Positions 55,101 through 58,738 of a stretch of DNA of 64,000 bases are shown one piece after another. The notes under the pieces were generated by a model. It did not search any database. It saw nothing but the letters and a program-made list of their open reading frames with translations, and was not told the DNA's origin. Within the stretch, counting starts at the first letter, position 1. Every line of letters starts with the position of its first letter. The position numbers and the translations under genes are program-made. Source of the stretch: Bactericera cockerelli (taxonomy: Eukaryota; Arthropoda; Insecta; Hemiptera; Triozidae). The stretch is from the NCBI GenBank assembly GCA_024516035.1, contig CM044959.1, positions 31,358,189 to 31,422,188 of the forward strand, read 5' to 3'.

Positions 55101-57444
55101 ATCGACCGCATGGGCCGTTTTTGTATTCATGAAAGCCTAATATCATCTGACAGTTCATGTTTGTTCTTAATTAATAGAATATTATTTTTCATATGGGATG
55201 CATTCATAACCTCAATCGTAGGTACAATGGTCGGATAAAAAAGAGTTCATCAGTACTTTCCACTTAGGGAATGTAGCAAAATCTTTTCCTTCTTTTTTCA
55301 CAAAAATAAATACATTTTAAATCGGCATTTTAAATCGATACTACATTAATGTTGGGTTTGACCACGCGATCAGCTTAAAGCAGGCTAAATTATTTGAGGT
55401 GACTGTCAGCCGAGTTTTATTTGATGGGTTGGGGAGTTTAAGATATTATCCTGCTACTAATACTACAATATCAAGTGAATATTTTATAACCCAGTTGCAT
55501 AGTTGATAATGGACAAATTTAACACTTAATCGGTCATTAGCCATTTCATTGTGTACCTATAAATTTGTCCACTAAGTTAATTAATTTTCCCAATGAGCAA
55601 CTGGGGGTATGTTTTTAAAAAGTTATCATATTTGTGTCAATCACTTTCGTGCTATCACAACTACTCAAACTCGCTTTATTAAATCTACTCTGAAACCGGG
55701 ACTTGAACCACACTCCTCCAGGTTACAAGTCCGCCGCCTTATCGATCAAGCTACTGAGATCGGTAACTGGGGGTATGTCTACGAGAGGAAACTCACTTCG
55801 ATGTTGGGCGCGACGAAGCTGGAGTCCAAAGCAAGGTTCAGGTGGAACAGCTGGCCGAAAGCTCGGAACTCGTACTCGGGATGGGGGTCCCACACGGGAG
55901 CCATCTGGTGGCGGTAGTGACCGGAGTGGTGCCTCAGGAGGGGCATGGGGTCTGGAAGAGCCAAAGATTCAACTGTTGTACAGGGTGTCAATTCAGAAAG
56001 CACTCTCACTCTCAAAATTCCCCAATTTGACTTTCAAGCATCAAATTTCGTTAAAATAATGCGATTGCATTATTTTGTTACCTAGTAGCAAAAATAAGCA
56101 TGACAATCCAGAGAGGTAATGCTGCCAGCGTGTTGGGAGCATTGCCATTTAGAAGAATTGACTTCAATGTTCTATCTGTAACTTTTAATAAAGCTTATCT
56201 AAATTATTGAAACTAACTTTGATGGTTAAAAAGGAAATTTGGGTATAGTGAGAAAGCTTTCTGGAATGAGGCTACTTATGGAACGGATAAGGGTATTTTA
56301 AGGGGATGTCCAGCATCTCAACTTGGAACGTTATCTCATAATATGAAACTTGCACAGGGTACTTTGCTATGTTCAAAAGTTCTGGCCAAAGCCCTTTTTA
56401 TCCTACAGGTCGAGAAGTTGATTTCCCTCATGGTACGAAGTTGATAAATATTCTTATTGAAAACTGACACATGCGACGCGGCATCCGATAACTATTAAAT
56501 AGCTCATAATTTACACTTATCCGATATAATATATATGTGTATGAGTAAGTGATAGAAACGTATGATTTAAATTTGAAAATATTACAAACTCATCAAGTCT
56601 AGTACTATAACGCCTTCTATTGCACAAATTAATGCACCTTTGATTTTAGTAGGCTGCACAGTCATTATTAAGGCGTAGGACGATACTCTGCAAAAAGATG
56701 ATTTTGCTTTACATTTACTGTCAACCTGTCGGTAAAAAATTGAAAATAGTTATCCAACTCGTTAGTGTCAGAACGTTCATTAAAAACCCACGTTACCAGA
56801 CAATGTAGTCAAAGCACATTCCTAGGAGATTTTGAACTTTCCATGCTCTGATGTGTTGATGAAATATAATGAATGAACACTCTTTGCTAATTCATCCATT
56901 CACTCATTAACACCTCCATTTACGAGTTAATTATACCCTTTCTTTTACATAGTCATGAAGAACCAAAGGTTGGGTGGAAGAGATTGCCATAGGCAATAAC
57001 TCCGCCCTTTAGTTAGGACATATGTATATATTTTGTTTATTTTTTTTCTTGTGTAGGTATATTAATATTGTCAATTTTGTATTTTATTTTTTACCATTAT
57101 TTGTTTCTATCTTCTAATAAAGAGTTTCATAATAATAATAATGACCAAACGGTGGGTTTTGATCCAGCTGGATCAAACTATTGTTGGCTTTAAATTTGTT
57201 TGTTGGTCTCTTAGTCTCCTATTGTTGGCTTTAAATTTGTTTGTTGATCTCATTTACGAAGAAGAACAAGTTCTAACCTTCATTCTCGAGCGAATTCTTG
57301 TGGTGCCCCACAGCAACCACTTCCTCATCTTGACTAGGAACTATCTTCACGGGTTGCACATACTCCACATTCGTCTCGGAGTCACCGGAAGACTCTGAGC
57401 TCGAAGCTGGATATGAACCCCCGGACTTTGGCTCCGAGTAGAAT
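569..57444 (-). CDS. ADAMTS-family metalloprotease, GON-1/ADAMTS9/20-like, 24 exons, both ends incomplete
   Basis: Secreted zinc endopeptidase of the extracellular matrix; family members cut proteoglycans and other matrix proteins. Joined exons (57444 down to 569) give about 1,463 residues in one frame: prodomain (about 1-290) with two RRKR furin-type sites, catalytic domain with HELGHVLNIPHD and a downstream V-M Met-turn (about 291-520), disintegrin-like module (about 520-610), first TSP1 (about 630-680), Cys-rich region (to about 780), spacer (to about 920), then TSP1 repeats 2-10 and the first residues of repeat 11. Repeats 4-10 carry the C-x-x-S/T-C-G O-fucosylation consensus; repeats 1 and 3 lack the Ser/Thr. 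Mammalian ADAMTS9/20 and nematode GON-1 have 15 or more TSP1 repeats and a C-terminal GON domain, so this count (at least 11) suggests that branch; the GON domain would lie outside the window. Signal peptide exon and stop codon are not seen. Exon-level family assignment is very secure; the subfamily is inferred. Confidence 0.95.
1091..1541. mobile_element. Foldback-type MITE, TATACAGGGTGG termini
   Basis: 451 bp with inverted repeats of about 136 bp (GTATACAGGGTGGTCCAGAA at the left, complement at 1541) differing by one indel and a few bases. No coding capacity. A shorter element with similar TATACAGGGT ends lies at 10993-11244. Confidence 0.88.
1979..2222 (+). mobile_element. tRNA-derived SINE, family A copy 1
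   Basis: Head CCTCCGTGGCGTAACGG and B-box AGTTCGATTCCC, then a central domain with CCCAGGCTGGGTGAGGTTA and AATGTGGGTAGCTGGTACG, and the tail AACCAAATAGAATCAA. Nearly the same as 17846-18090. Confidence 0.88.
2420..2444. repeat. (ATCT)n microsatellite
   Basis: About six tetranucleotide units just downstream (in transcription) of exon 23. Confidence 0.9.
2467..2634 (-). CDS. ADAMTS exon 23: TSP1-9 core and start of TSP1-10
   Basis: [28 protein letters not shown] and W-I-F-G-G-W-T-E. 56 codons, phase 0. Acceptor TTTCAG; donor GTAATA is weak. It lies 4.9 kb downstream of exon 22. Confidence 0.95.
2716..2924 (-). mobile_element. tRNA-derived SINE, family B copy 1
   Basis: The minus strand starts TGTCCCGGTAGCTCAGTGG and has GTGGGTTCGAAACCC. 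The acceptor-like ends TGTCCCGG and CCGGGACA still pair. The body is shared with 26.2 and 44.2 kb. Confidence 0.82.
3025..3553. repeat. Perfect 253 bp inverted repeat with 23 bp loop
   Basis: The left arm 3025-3277 is the exact reverse complement of the right arm 3301-3553 by position-by-position reading, with no indel or mismatch. The loop is 3278-3300. It lies in the exon 22-23 intron. The transcript would fold into a very long hairpin. Confidence 0.97.
3839..4874. mobile_element. Candidate element with 34 bp terminal inverted repeats
   Basis: AATTGAATCAGTTATTTTG at 3839 onward is mirrored at 4841-4874 with one mismatch. The interior holds the family D SINE and a third, partial copy of the terminal motif near 4683. 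No clear target-site duplication. Confidence 0.5.
4229..4518 (-). mobile_element. tRNA-derived SINE, family D copy 2
   Basis: Same head and body as copy 1, with an (ATT)n tail at 4229-4240. It is nested in a candidate inverted-repeat element at 3839-4874. Confidence 0.88.
5264..5340 (-). mobile_element. Fragment of family D SINE
   Basis: Contains the GTCACGAGGTATGAGTG, CACCCCGAACA and CCAAGTACAGAGCA blocks of the family D body without the tRNA-like head. Confidence 0.65.
5977..6181 (+). mobile_element. 5S rRNA-derived SINE (SINE3 type), copy 1
   Basis: The head follows 5S rRNA: GCCATCGAC..., GTTGAATACA, CTCGTAGGATCACC, then AATGTTAAGC and a decayed C-box. The body has the central domain CCATGCTGGGTGAGGTTAAT shared with family A, and a tail complementary to CGTCGCTTTCAACTGC. 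Confidence 0.75.
6982..7025. repeat. Long poly-A run
   Basis: More than 30 A residues in the exon 22-23 intron; the run is probably a retroposon tail, but no body could be assigned next to it. Confidence 0.6.
7581..7745 (-). CDS. ADAMTS exon 22: TSP1-8 and start of TSP1-9
   Basis: Starts [10 protein letters not shown], completing the shifted TSP1-8, then [12 protein letters not shown] and [10 protein letters not shown], the Trp strand of TSP1-9. 55 codons, phase 0. Acceptor CTGCAG, donor GTAGGT. Confidence 0.95.
8574..8912 (+). mobile_element. tRNA-derived SINE, family C
   Basis: A tRNA-like head (GTAGTCAAGTGGTTAAGGCG with a B-box-like GGTTAGAATCC) is followed by a body that shares GGACTATAAACAG and AGACCAGCA with the truncated copy at 16.4-16.6 kb. 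Confidence 0.6.
8975..9166 (-). CDS. ADAMTS exon 21: TSP1-7 and start of TSP1-8
   Basis: [29 protein letters not shown], then [15 protein letters not shown]. Unlike its neighbours it runs eight codons further, past the C-S-x-x-C-G motif, so the 21/22 border sits at a different place in the fold. Confidence 0.95.
9370..9656 (-). repeat. 19 bp minisatellite of splice-donor units
   Basis: 15 copies of a 19 bp unit (minus strand CATTGGAGCTCTGTAAGTA, with A/T and A/G variants). The unit is the last 12 nt of exon 20 plus its first 7 intronic nt. Most copies have GTGAGTA or GTAAGTA. The array starts about 225 bp into the intron, separated from the exon by an AT-rich, (TTA)n-bearing stretch. Confidence 0.95.
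9719..9766. repeat. (TTA)n microsatellite
   Basis: About 16 TTA units between the 19 bp array and exon 20. Confidence 0.95.
9880..10098 (-). CDS. ADAMTS exon 20: TSP1-6 core, acidic linker, start of TSP1-7
   Basis: [11 protein letters not shown] and T-C-V-V-H-P-C form TSP1-6. A 27-residue acidic linker ([12 protein letters not shown]) then precedes W-R-H-G-H-W-S-S, so two repeats are separated by a spacer unlike the tight packing elsewhere. Its last 12 nt plus the GTAAGTA donor are the unit of the 19 bp array at 9370-9656. Confidence 0.95.
10780..10944 (-). CDS. ADAMTS exon 19: TSP1-5 core and start of TSP1-6
   Basis: 55 codons, phase 0 both ends: [37 protein letters not shown]. Same exon design as exon 18 (TSP1 minus its Trp strand, plus the Trp strand of the next repeat). 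Acceptor CTCTAG, donor GTAGGT. Confidence 0.95.
10993..11244. mobile_element. MITE-like element with TATACAGGGT ends
   Basis: Begins TATACAGGGTATTTGTC and ends GTGTCCACCCTGTATA. The terminal 10 bp are inverted repeats. The interior is unlike the 1.1 kb element. Confidence 0.55.
11369..12440 (-). repeat. 77 bp tandem array of exon 18 end plus splice donor
   Basis: About 13 head-to-tail copies (donors near 12366, 12289, 12109, 12032, 11955, 11878, 11801, 11724, 11648, 11571, 11494, 11417 and 11369), nearly all exactly 77 bp apart. Each unit holds the last 59 nt of exon 18, the donor GCG|GTAAGTA and about 11 more intronic nt. The copy nearest the exon is the exon itself. One copy lacks about 29 bp (11417) and one lacks 1 bp. 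A T-rich insert at about 12175-12285 interrupts the array. Confidence 0.95.
12175..12285. repeat. T-rich insert inside the 77 bp array
   Basis: About 110 bp of T-runs followed by a short unique stretch, splitting one 77 bp unit. It looks like a retroposon tail or microsatellite expansion that arrived after the array formed. Confidence 0.6.
12371..12535 (-). CDS. ADAMTS exon 18: TSP1-4 core and start of TSP1-5
   Basis: 55 codons, phase 0 both ends: [23 protein letters not shown], then [10 protein letters not shown]. The donor at 12365-12370 (GTAAGT) is the first of about 13 near-identical donors, because the last 59 nt of this exon and about 18 nt of intron are repeated downstream. Using any later donor would pass an in-frame TAA soon after the first one, so the first donor is taken as the functional one. 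Confidence 0.95.
13158..13371 (-). CDS. ADAMTS exon 17: TSP1-3 and start of TSP1-4
   Basis: [20 protein letters not shown] is TSP1-3, lengthened by a Ser/Pro/Leu-rich loop before N-S-T-C, and ending [15 protein letters not shown] opens TSP1-4. Highly GC-rich. Donor GTGCGT is weak but leads in phase 0 to C-S-K-S-C-G of exon 18. Confidence 0.95.
14204..14333 (-). CDS. ADAMTS exon 16: TSP1-2
   Basis: Completes the second TSP1: [14 protein letters not shown], and R-P-C-N-N-H-C. It is divergent from the other repeats, with an acidic middle. Acceptor CATCAG, donor GTAAGT, phase 1 in, 2 out. Confidence 0.92.
14697..14823 (-). CDS. ADAMTS exon 15: end of spacer and start of TSP1-2
   Basis: [18 protein letters not shown] closes the spacer with the conserved P-N-I-x-Y-x-Y block. 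[16 protein letters not shown] then opens TSP1-2. Phase 0 in, 1 out; donor GTGAGT. Confidence 0.95.
15108..15180 (-). mobile_element. tRNA-like sequence, probable SINE head
   Basis: The minus strand has AGCTCAGTGGTTAAGCACTC and GGTTCGAAACCACGCG, i.e. both internal promoter boxes. The body is not assigned to any family above, and the acceptor ends pair poorly. Confidence 0.55.
15400..15531 (-). mobile_element. 5'-truncated 5S-type SINE (central domain and tail only)
   Basis: Almost identical to the 3' half of the 29.4 kb element (CACTCAGGCTGGGTGAGG, GCAGGTTTGTGAGTTTCC, GGTAAAACCCCCGTCGTG) and ends in a poly-A run on the minus strand. No 5S head. Confidence 0.75.
15561..15730 (-). CDS. ADAMTS exon 14: spacer
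   Basis: Encodes [28 protein letters not shown] and E-L-V-V-E, the beta-sandwich spacer motifs (L-N-G-x-x-V, Y-x-G-x-D, E-x-I). The spacer usually binds substrate or matrix. A Cys in R-I-N-C-S is uncommon at this spot. Phase 1 in, 0 out. Confidence 0.95.
16385..16641 (-). mobile_element. 5'-truncated SINE (family C) inserted at the exon 13 splice donor
   Basis: 257 bp element with a (CAA)n 3' tail on the minus strand, flanked by 15 bp direct repeats (attacccaggtagtt at 16370-16384 and 16642-16656). The body resembles the minus-strand complement of the 8.7 kb element (GACTATAAACAG, AGACCAG blocks). The target-site duplication covers the last 10 nt of exon 13 and 5 nt of intron, so both copies contain CTACCTGG|GTAAT. 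Confidence 0.85.
16647..16817 (-). CDS. ADAMTS exon 13: end of Cys-rich region and start of spacer
   Basis: Begins [13 protein letters not shown], the C-G-V-C-x-G-D/N signature that closes the Cys-rich region, then spacer residues [13 protein letters not shown]. The donor is CTGG|GTAATT. A SINE has inserted over this donor and duplicated it (see the 16385-16641 entry). Reading through the donor into the SINE meets a stop after about 22 codons. Confidence 0.96.
17379..17555 (-). CDS. ADAMTS exon 12: Cys-rich region
   Basis: Reads [29 protein letters not shown] and A-G-C-D-H-V-L, a textbook ADAMTS Cys-rich (exosite) segment with its G-T-P-C and C-V-x-G-x-C blocks. Acceptor CCCCAG-type, donor GTAAGA, phase 1 in and out. 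Confidence 0.97.
17846..18090 (+). mobile_element. tRNA-derived SINE, family A copy 2
   Basis: Same head, central domain and AACCAAATAGAATCAA tail as copy 1, in the exon 11-12 intron and opposite to the host gene. Confidence 0.88.
18330..18577 (-). CDS. ADAMTS exon 11: central TSP1 repeat and start of Cys-rich region
   Basis: [12 protein letters not shown], then R-E-C-D, G-G-K-Y-C-V-G and S-C-N-T-Q-D-C complete TSP1-1 with six cysteines. The Cys-rich region opens with D-F-R-E-E-Q-C. The O-fucose site is absent because Pro replaces Ser/Thr in C-S-R-P-C-G. Very GC-rich compared with its flanks. Phase 2 in, 1 out. Confidence 0.97.
18690..18990 (+). mobile_element. LINE 3' tail, copy 1 (interrupted by MITE)
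   Basis: GGTTGGGTGGAAGAGATTGC, CCGCCCTTTAGTTAGGACA and an AATAAAGAGTTT end, repeated at 21.4, 36.9, 57.0 and 57.5 kb. No reverse transcriptase coding region is present. Confidence 0.75.
18792..18897. mobile_element. piggyBac-type MITE flanked by TTAA
   Basis: 106 bp between TTAA at 18788-18791 and 18898-18901, with termini CACGTAGACGACCGG and CCGGTCGTCTAAGTG. It contains a perfect 32 bp palindrome (18801-18832). It interrupts a LINE tail; the uninterrupted LINE tail at 57.06 kb has a single TTAA, giving the empty site. Confidence 0.85.
19035..19300 (+). mobile_element. tRNA-derived SINE with a different head but a family D tail
   Basis: The head has TGGCCTAGCGGTAGCATAC and a B-box GGATTCGAATCCCGACGGGG. 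The 3' end (about 19262-19297, CTACCCACTAAGAATTGTG) is the complement of the family D tail. So the head differs while the tail is shared. Confidence 0.75.
19854..20047 (-). CDS. ADAMTS exon 10: disintegrin-like module and start of TSP1-1
   Basis: Begins P-V-C-Q-R-L-W-C, the strongly conserved disintegrin-like block, continues W-A-D-G-T-L-C and H-W-C-Q-R-G-A-C, and ends G-G-W-G-P-W-G, the start of the central TSP1 repeat. The W-x-x-W spacing is a C-mannosylation consensus. I chose the acceptor GATAG|CCAG over the overlapping CCAG because only it keeps phase 0. Donor GTAAGT. Confidence 0.94.
20104..20232. mobile_element. MITE with imperfect terminal inverted repeats
   Basis: CCGTATTTATGAACAG (20108 onward) is mirrored by CTGTTCATAAATACGG ending near 20228, and similarity continues for about 46 bp with mismatches. 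In the exon 9-10 intron. Confidence 0.7.
20637..20785 (-). mobile_element. tRNA-derived SINE, family E copy 1
   Basis: The minus strand has AGTAGCTTGATCAATAAGG, GGCGGACTCGTAACCTGG and GGTGGTTCAAGTCCC, then a short body (GAGTTTGAGTTG, CGAAAGTGATTAACAC). Shared with 55.6 and 58.6 kb. Confidence 0.78.
21144..21291 (-). CDS. ADAMTS exon 9: end of catalytic domain and start of disintegrin-like module
   Basis: Encodes [12 protein letters not shown], the catalytic domain exit, then [16 protein letters not shown] and V-C-S-Y-M of the disintegrin-like module. The donor reads ATG|GTTCGT, weaker than the others in this gene, but frame and homology both need the junction here: the next exon resumes with P-V-C-Q-R-L-W-C. 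Confidence 0.92.
21365..21522 (+). mobile_element. LINE 3' tail, copy 2
   Basis: Same GGTTGGGTGGAAGAGATTGC start with a diverged middle, ending CTTACCTAATAAAGCATAC and (AAT)n. Confidence 0.7.
21904..22056 (-). CDS. ADAMTS exon 8: catalytic domain, third zinc ligand and Met-turn
   Basis: Completes HELGHVLNIPHD, with the third zinc His and the trailing Asp typical of the family, then S-S-N-V-M-S, the Met-turn, and [17 protein letters not shown]. Phase 2 in and out. Acceptor CCGCAG, donor GTAAGT. Confidence 0.97.
22349..22516 (-). CDS. ADAMTS exon 7: catalytic domain, zinc site HELGH
   Basis: Reads L-A-E-L-G-T-M-C, then [22 protein letters not shown]. The HELGH supplies two zinc-ligand histidines and the general-base glutamate, so the protease looks catalytically competent. 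Donor GTAAGT splits the codon after the second His. The third zinc His is in exon 8. Confidence 0.97.
22931..23151 (-). CDS. ADAMTS exon 6: catalytic domain, N-terminal half
   Basis: Encodes [12 protein letters not shown], then V-K-L-Y-V-L and F-C-S-W-Q-H-H-M-N, which are standard ADAMTS catalytic-domain blocks (strand, helix, and the C-x-W-Q motif). Acceptor TGATGGAG-side complement gives CATCAG, donor GTGGGA. Phase 0 in, phase 2 out. Confidence 0.96.
23469..23887 (-). CDS. ADAMTS exon 5: variable pro-region, furin sites, start of catalytic domain
   Basis: The longest exon (419 nt). About 95 residues of acidic, Thr/Asp-rich linker lead to two R-R-K-R sites: one at 23667-23678 and one at 23577-23588, the latter followed by [15 protein letters not shown]. 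Cleavage at the second would release the mature enzyme with the usual N-terminus. The exon ends in L-T-L-M-A-I, inside the first helix and strand of the reprolysin fold. Acceptor TTTCAG, donor GTAAGT, phase 1 in and 0 out. Confidence 0.96.
26165..26339 (-). mobile_element. tRNA-derived SINE, family B copy 2 (5' truncated)
   Basis: Shares GGAGGATAACTTGTCATGTC, the TATTATGATGTGG block and the AATAATGGGACT block with copy 1, but the A-box half of the head is missing. Confidence 0.75.
27451..27705 (-). other. Open segment with splice-like borders, possible cassette exon or coding fossil
   Basis: An 85-codon open segment in the exon 4-5 intron, same strand. It is bordered by TTGTAG and by a GTAAAA donor, and both ends are phase 1, the phase of the surrounding intron, so it could be included without shifting the frame. 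The peptide has [12 protein letters not shown] and N-E-D-M-A-V-I-S-L, which faintly recalls the LGEW...NDIALIRL spacing of S1 trypsin-like proteases, but the catalytic residues are not present and the resemblance is weak. Canonical ADAMTS proteins have nothing here. It may equally be a dead fragment or chance. Confidence 0.2.
28784..29031 (+). mobile_element. Short Helitron-like element
   Basis: Starts TCTCTATATATAAAACAG after an A and ends CCCGTTGCAAAGCACGGG (a 5 bp stem hairpin) then CAAACGGCTAG before a T. TC start, 3' hairpin, CTAG end and an A/T insertion site are the Helitron rules. Confidence 0.8.
29035..29249 (+). mobile_element. Second, truncated Helitron copy in tandem
   Basis: Repeats the 28.8 kb element from TATATAAAACAG through TTTGAAATTTAGTA but lacks the TCTC start and the terminal hairpin. 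Sequence identity to the first copy is very high. Confidence 0.8.
29371..29631 (-). mobile_element. 5S rRNA-derived SINE (SINE3 type), copy 2, best preserved
   Basis: The minus strand starts GCCAGCGTCGATGGC and has TGTTGAATACACCGGTTC, GAAGTTAAGCGAC and CTTGGATGGGTGACCATTC, i.e. the 5S internal promoter (A-box, intermediate element, C-box). It continues into CAGGCTGGGTGAGGTCAATG and ends in an A-run at 29371. Nested in the hAT-like element. Confidence 0.85.
30650..30794 (-). CDS. ADAMTS exon 4: end of conserved prodomain
   Basis: Continues S-G-M with [16 protein letters not shown], matching the family pattern of S-G-x-x-G-x-I-x-T-x-x-G-x-Y-x-I-E-P, and ends with N-H-C-G-L. The unpaired Cys of H-C-G is the cysteine-switch-like residue of the prodomain. 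Acceptor TTTCAG, donor GTGAGTG, phase 0 in and phase 1 out. Confidence 0.94.
33833..34315. repeat. CA-rich compound microsatellite
   Basis: About 480 bp of CA dinucleotides with scattered CAC, CAT and AC variants. It produces long Cys/Val open frames on the minus strand that are not genes. Confidence 0.95.
34370..34880 (-). repeat. About 185 bp tandem repeat within the Helitron
   Basis: ATATAGGTCC landmarks at about 34480, 34668 and 34850 mark three units sharing GAACATTCTGGCTT, ACGGTACGTCAGAATGTGG and AAAACGTGAAAA blocks. Confidence 0.8.
36571..36645. repeat. 75 nt near-perfect hairpin
   Basis: GAAAATTTCTTCCCTG... is mirrored by ...AAGGAAGAAATTTTC across a 3 nt centre (ACC, 36608-36610), with a 2 nt bulge and two or three mismatches. 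It may be a short palindromic MITE; the loop is too small for an ordinary microRNA precursor. Confidence 0.6.
36925..37080 (-). mobile_element. LINE 3' tail, copy 3
   Basis: Complement of the same tail: TGCTTTATTAAGTAGAACA, CTACCTAAAGGGCGGGGTT, ATTGCCTGTGGCAATCTCTT. Confidence 0.7.
42058..42125. repeat. 22 bp tandem repeat, three copies
   Basis: GAGTTTGTCTAGGATGCCGG is repeated three times without other clear structure. Confidence 0.85.
42375..42600 (+). mobile_element. Old tRNA-derived SINE, family A copy 3
   Basis: Degenerate head (TCTTCGTGGTGGAACCG, AGTTCAATCCCGG) followed by a recognisable central domain (CAGGTGAGGTTATAATGTGG and GGAGGGTAAACCCCCCGT). Confidence 0.7.
44185..44340 (+). 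mobile_element. tRNA-derived SINE, family B copy 3
   Basis: B-box side CGCGGGTTCGAAACTC followed by ATGACAAGTTATAG, a C-run, and CTTGGGCTTACTGCTGG as in copies 1 and 2. The head is degraded. Confidence 0.7.
44365..44470 (+). mobile_element. Family E SINE, divergent plus-strand copy
   Basis: GACCCGTAACCTGGAGATCG and GTAGTTCGAGTACC match the family E head, and CTCGTAATAAACACAAAC matches its body. It lies directly after the family B copy. Confidence 0.6.
48719..49020 (-). mobile_element. tRNA-derived SINE, family D copy 3, with target-site duplication
   Basis: Same tRNA-like head as copies 1 and 2. Flanked by an 18 bp direct repeat (caataacccaataaatat at 48701-48718 and 49021-49038), which fixes its borders. 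Confidence 0.9.
51575..51656 (-). tRNA. tRNA-Ser (anticodon GCT)
   Basis: 82 nt type II cloverleaf inside the big exon 3-4 intron, same strand as the host gene. The acceptor stem GACGAGG pairs perfectly with CCTCGTC; discriminator G. A-box TGGCCGAGTGG and B-box GGTTCGAATCC are intact. The anticodon loop CTGCTAA has GCT, and a long variable arm is present. Unlike the SINE heads in this window it has no attached repeat body, so I take it as a real gene. Confidence 0.93.
52055..52190 (+). mobile_element. 5S rRNA-derived SINE, degraded copy
   Basis: Carries GAAATTAAGCAGAGTCCAGC, GTGACCATTCAAATTC, TTCCCGGCCCAACCCAGG and CTGGGTGAAGTTAAT in the same order as the 29.4 kb copy. Confidence 0.65.
53108..53300 (-). 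repeat. About 54 bp tandem array next to the exon 3 donor
   Basis: Four copies of AAGGTTGGGTG (53114, 53167, 53221, 53275) mark 53-54 bp units. The last unit runs into the true donor ATG|GTGAGTG. The first two units carry GAT|GTGAGTA and GAT|GTGAGTG in the same place; the third is decayed to GTGATT. Confidence 0.85.
53298..53426 (-). CDS. ADAMTS exon 3: prodomain, C-x-Y-x-G-x-V-x-G motif
   Basis: 43 codons, phase 0 at both ends. Contains [20 protein letters not shown], the hallmark prodomain segment with a conserved Cys pair before S-G-M. The donor GTGAGTG at 53291-53297 is immediately followed, in transcription order, by a tandem array whose units also carry GTGAGT (separate entry). The next exon is 22.5 kb away. 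Confidence 0.95.
55619..55767 (-). mobile_element. tRNA-derived SINE, family E copy 2
   Basis: Same head and body as the 20.6 kb copy. It ends 30 bp from exon 2. Confidence 0.78.
55797..55951 (-). CDS. ADAMTS exon 2: prodomain, FGQLFHLNL motif
   Basis: Encodes the reprolysin-type propeptide core: an [15 protein letters not shown] stretch followed by S-S-F-V-A-P, the usual start of the conserved ADAMTS prodomain. Acceptor TTCCAG and donor GTGAGT. It leaves in phase 0 and continues directly into the V-T-H-V-Y of exon 3. Confidence 0.9.
56966..57140 (+). mobile_element. LINE 3' tail, copy 4
   Basis: Complete tail from GGTTGGGTGGAAGAGATTGC to AATAAAGAGTTTCATAATAA. It serves as the empty-site reference for the piggyBac-type MITE in copy 1. 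Confidence 0.75.
57278..57444 (-). CDS. ADAMTS exon 1 of window: N-terminal prodomain, low complexity
   Basis: First exon I can join. A pyrimidine-rich tract ending in TTTCAG precedes it and GTTAGA follows it. It encodes about 56 residues rich in Ser, Glu and Asp ([14 protein letters not shown]). The incoming phase needs two bases from an upstream exon, so the ATG at 57482, which lies in the acceptor tract, is probably not the start. The outgoing G completes an Asp codon with exon 2. The region is poorly conserved in the family, so this exon rests on splice sites and phase more than on homology. Confidence 0.65.
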
Positions 57445-57504
57445 CTGAAACAAGAAGAGAGGACATGTATGGAATAAATCAATCGTAAAGTGGTTATTAT
57501 TATT

Positions 57505-57683
57505 ATTATACATAGTAAGCTTTATCAGGTAGAACAAAAATATAAACAGTAAAATACAATGAAATTATAAAGAAAAAAACCAAAAGATTGAGGAAAGATA
57601 CAAGAACAAAAAAGATAATGAAGTTAATGTCCTACCTAAACGGCCGGGTTATTGCCTGTGGCAATCTCTTCCACCCAACCCAA
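57505..57683 (-). mobile_element. LINE 3' tail, copy 5
   Basis: Complement of the tail, opposite to copy 4 and on the other side of exon 1 (CTACCTAAACGGCCGGGTTA, TGGCAATCTCTTCCACCCAA). Confidence 0.75.
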
Positions 57684-58597
57684 CCGGTTCAGTCCAAGAA
57701 GTTAGTATAAGCAATCAGAACCAGTGGTACGAGAGCATAGTCGAACCTGTCTGTGTAATACCTCTGCAGAAAGAAGAAAAATTCAAATTGCGATACTTTG
57801 TAAAAGTCAATATGCACATGTAAAACAATCGCTCTTTTTAATGGTTTAATTGAAGGTGAATTCACTATTGGTAATGATCACTTGTGAAATGTACTATTTT
57901 TTAGAAAAACATAACACATGTTATACCTTTTTTTTCTGTTTTACCACTTTTCTGTTTATACTGACTAAAATAGAGAGGTTAGTTGATGACTTGGCTACTC
58001 ACAACTATTACTTGCTGACGAGAGCAAAAAAGCTCGAAACAGCTGTCCAGGTATGTTCTGATATTCATGTACATCTAGTACAACTTCTCACTTTCTGTTT
58101 ATACTGACTGACCTATAGCTACTCTTCATTGAAAGAAAGAATACCTAGTAAAACTAAGCAACACTCCACTTGAAATAAGAGAGGCCCATTGAAAAATCTC
58201 CTTAGCAAATACTCACTCGAGATTTGTTTTTTCAACTCTGGAGCCTGGAGGGTGTAGTCAATCACGATTTTGTGCACTTCTACAAAAACGAATGCCTCTA
58301 ATGTAAAAGAGTCTATACTGGCGTTTGAACGGATCATTTAAATATAATTAAAAGCGTGCTCCGGTATAAGAAATATAAATATGAAGCCTATATCTTTCTC
58401 GAAACCGATAGCTGCAAATTTAATTTTAACATAATATGAGGCACAAGGCTGCTCTGTTTACAGTTTCGTTGGAGTCGGTAGGTGAGAAGACGGGGGTGGG
58501 GGAACATAAATATCCTCTTGGTTTGATCCCTTGGTAAAATTCGCTACGTCTGACACATGAACTACCTCATCGATTTTGAGTATTTTGACTTTGAGTT

Positions 58598-58738
58598 AAG
58601 TTATCATATTTGTGTTAATAACTTTCGTGATATCTTACCAAACTCGCTTTACTAAATCCACGCTGAAACCGGTACTTGAACCACCGACCTCCTGGTTACA
58701 AGTCCGCCGCCTTATCGATCAAGATACAGGGGTCGGAT
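58598..58738 (-). mobile_element. tRNA-derived SINE, family E copy 3
   Basis: Same head (CCACCGACCTCCTGGTTACA on the plus strand) and body as the 20.6 and 55.6 kb copies. Confidence 0.78.

Noticed and set aside
57445..57482. ATG at 57482 as the start of the protein
   Set aside because: The stretch is a polypyrimidine tract ending in TTTCAG, and no signal peptide follows.
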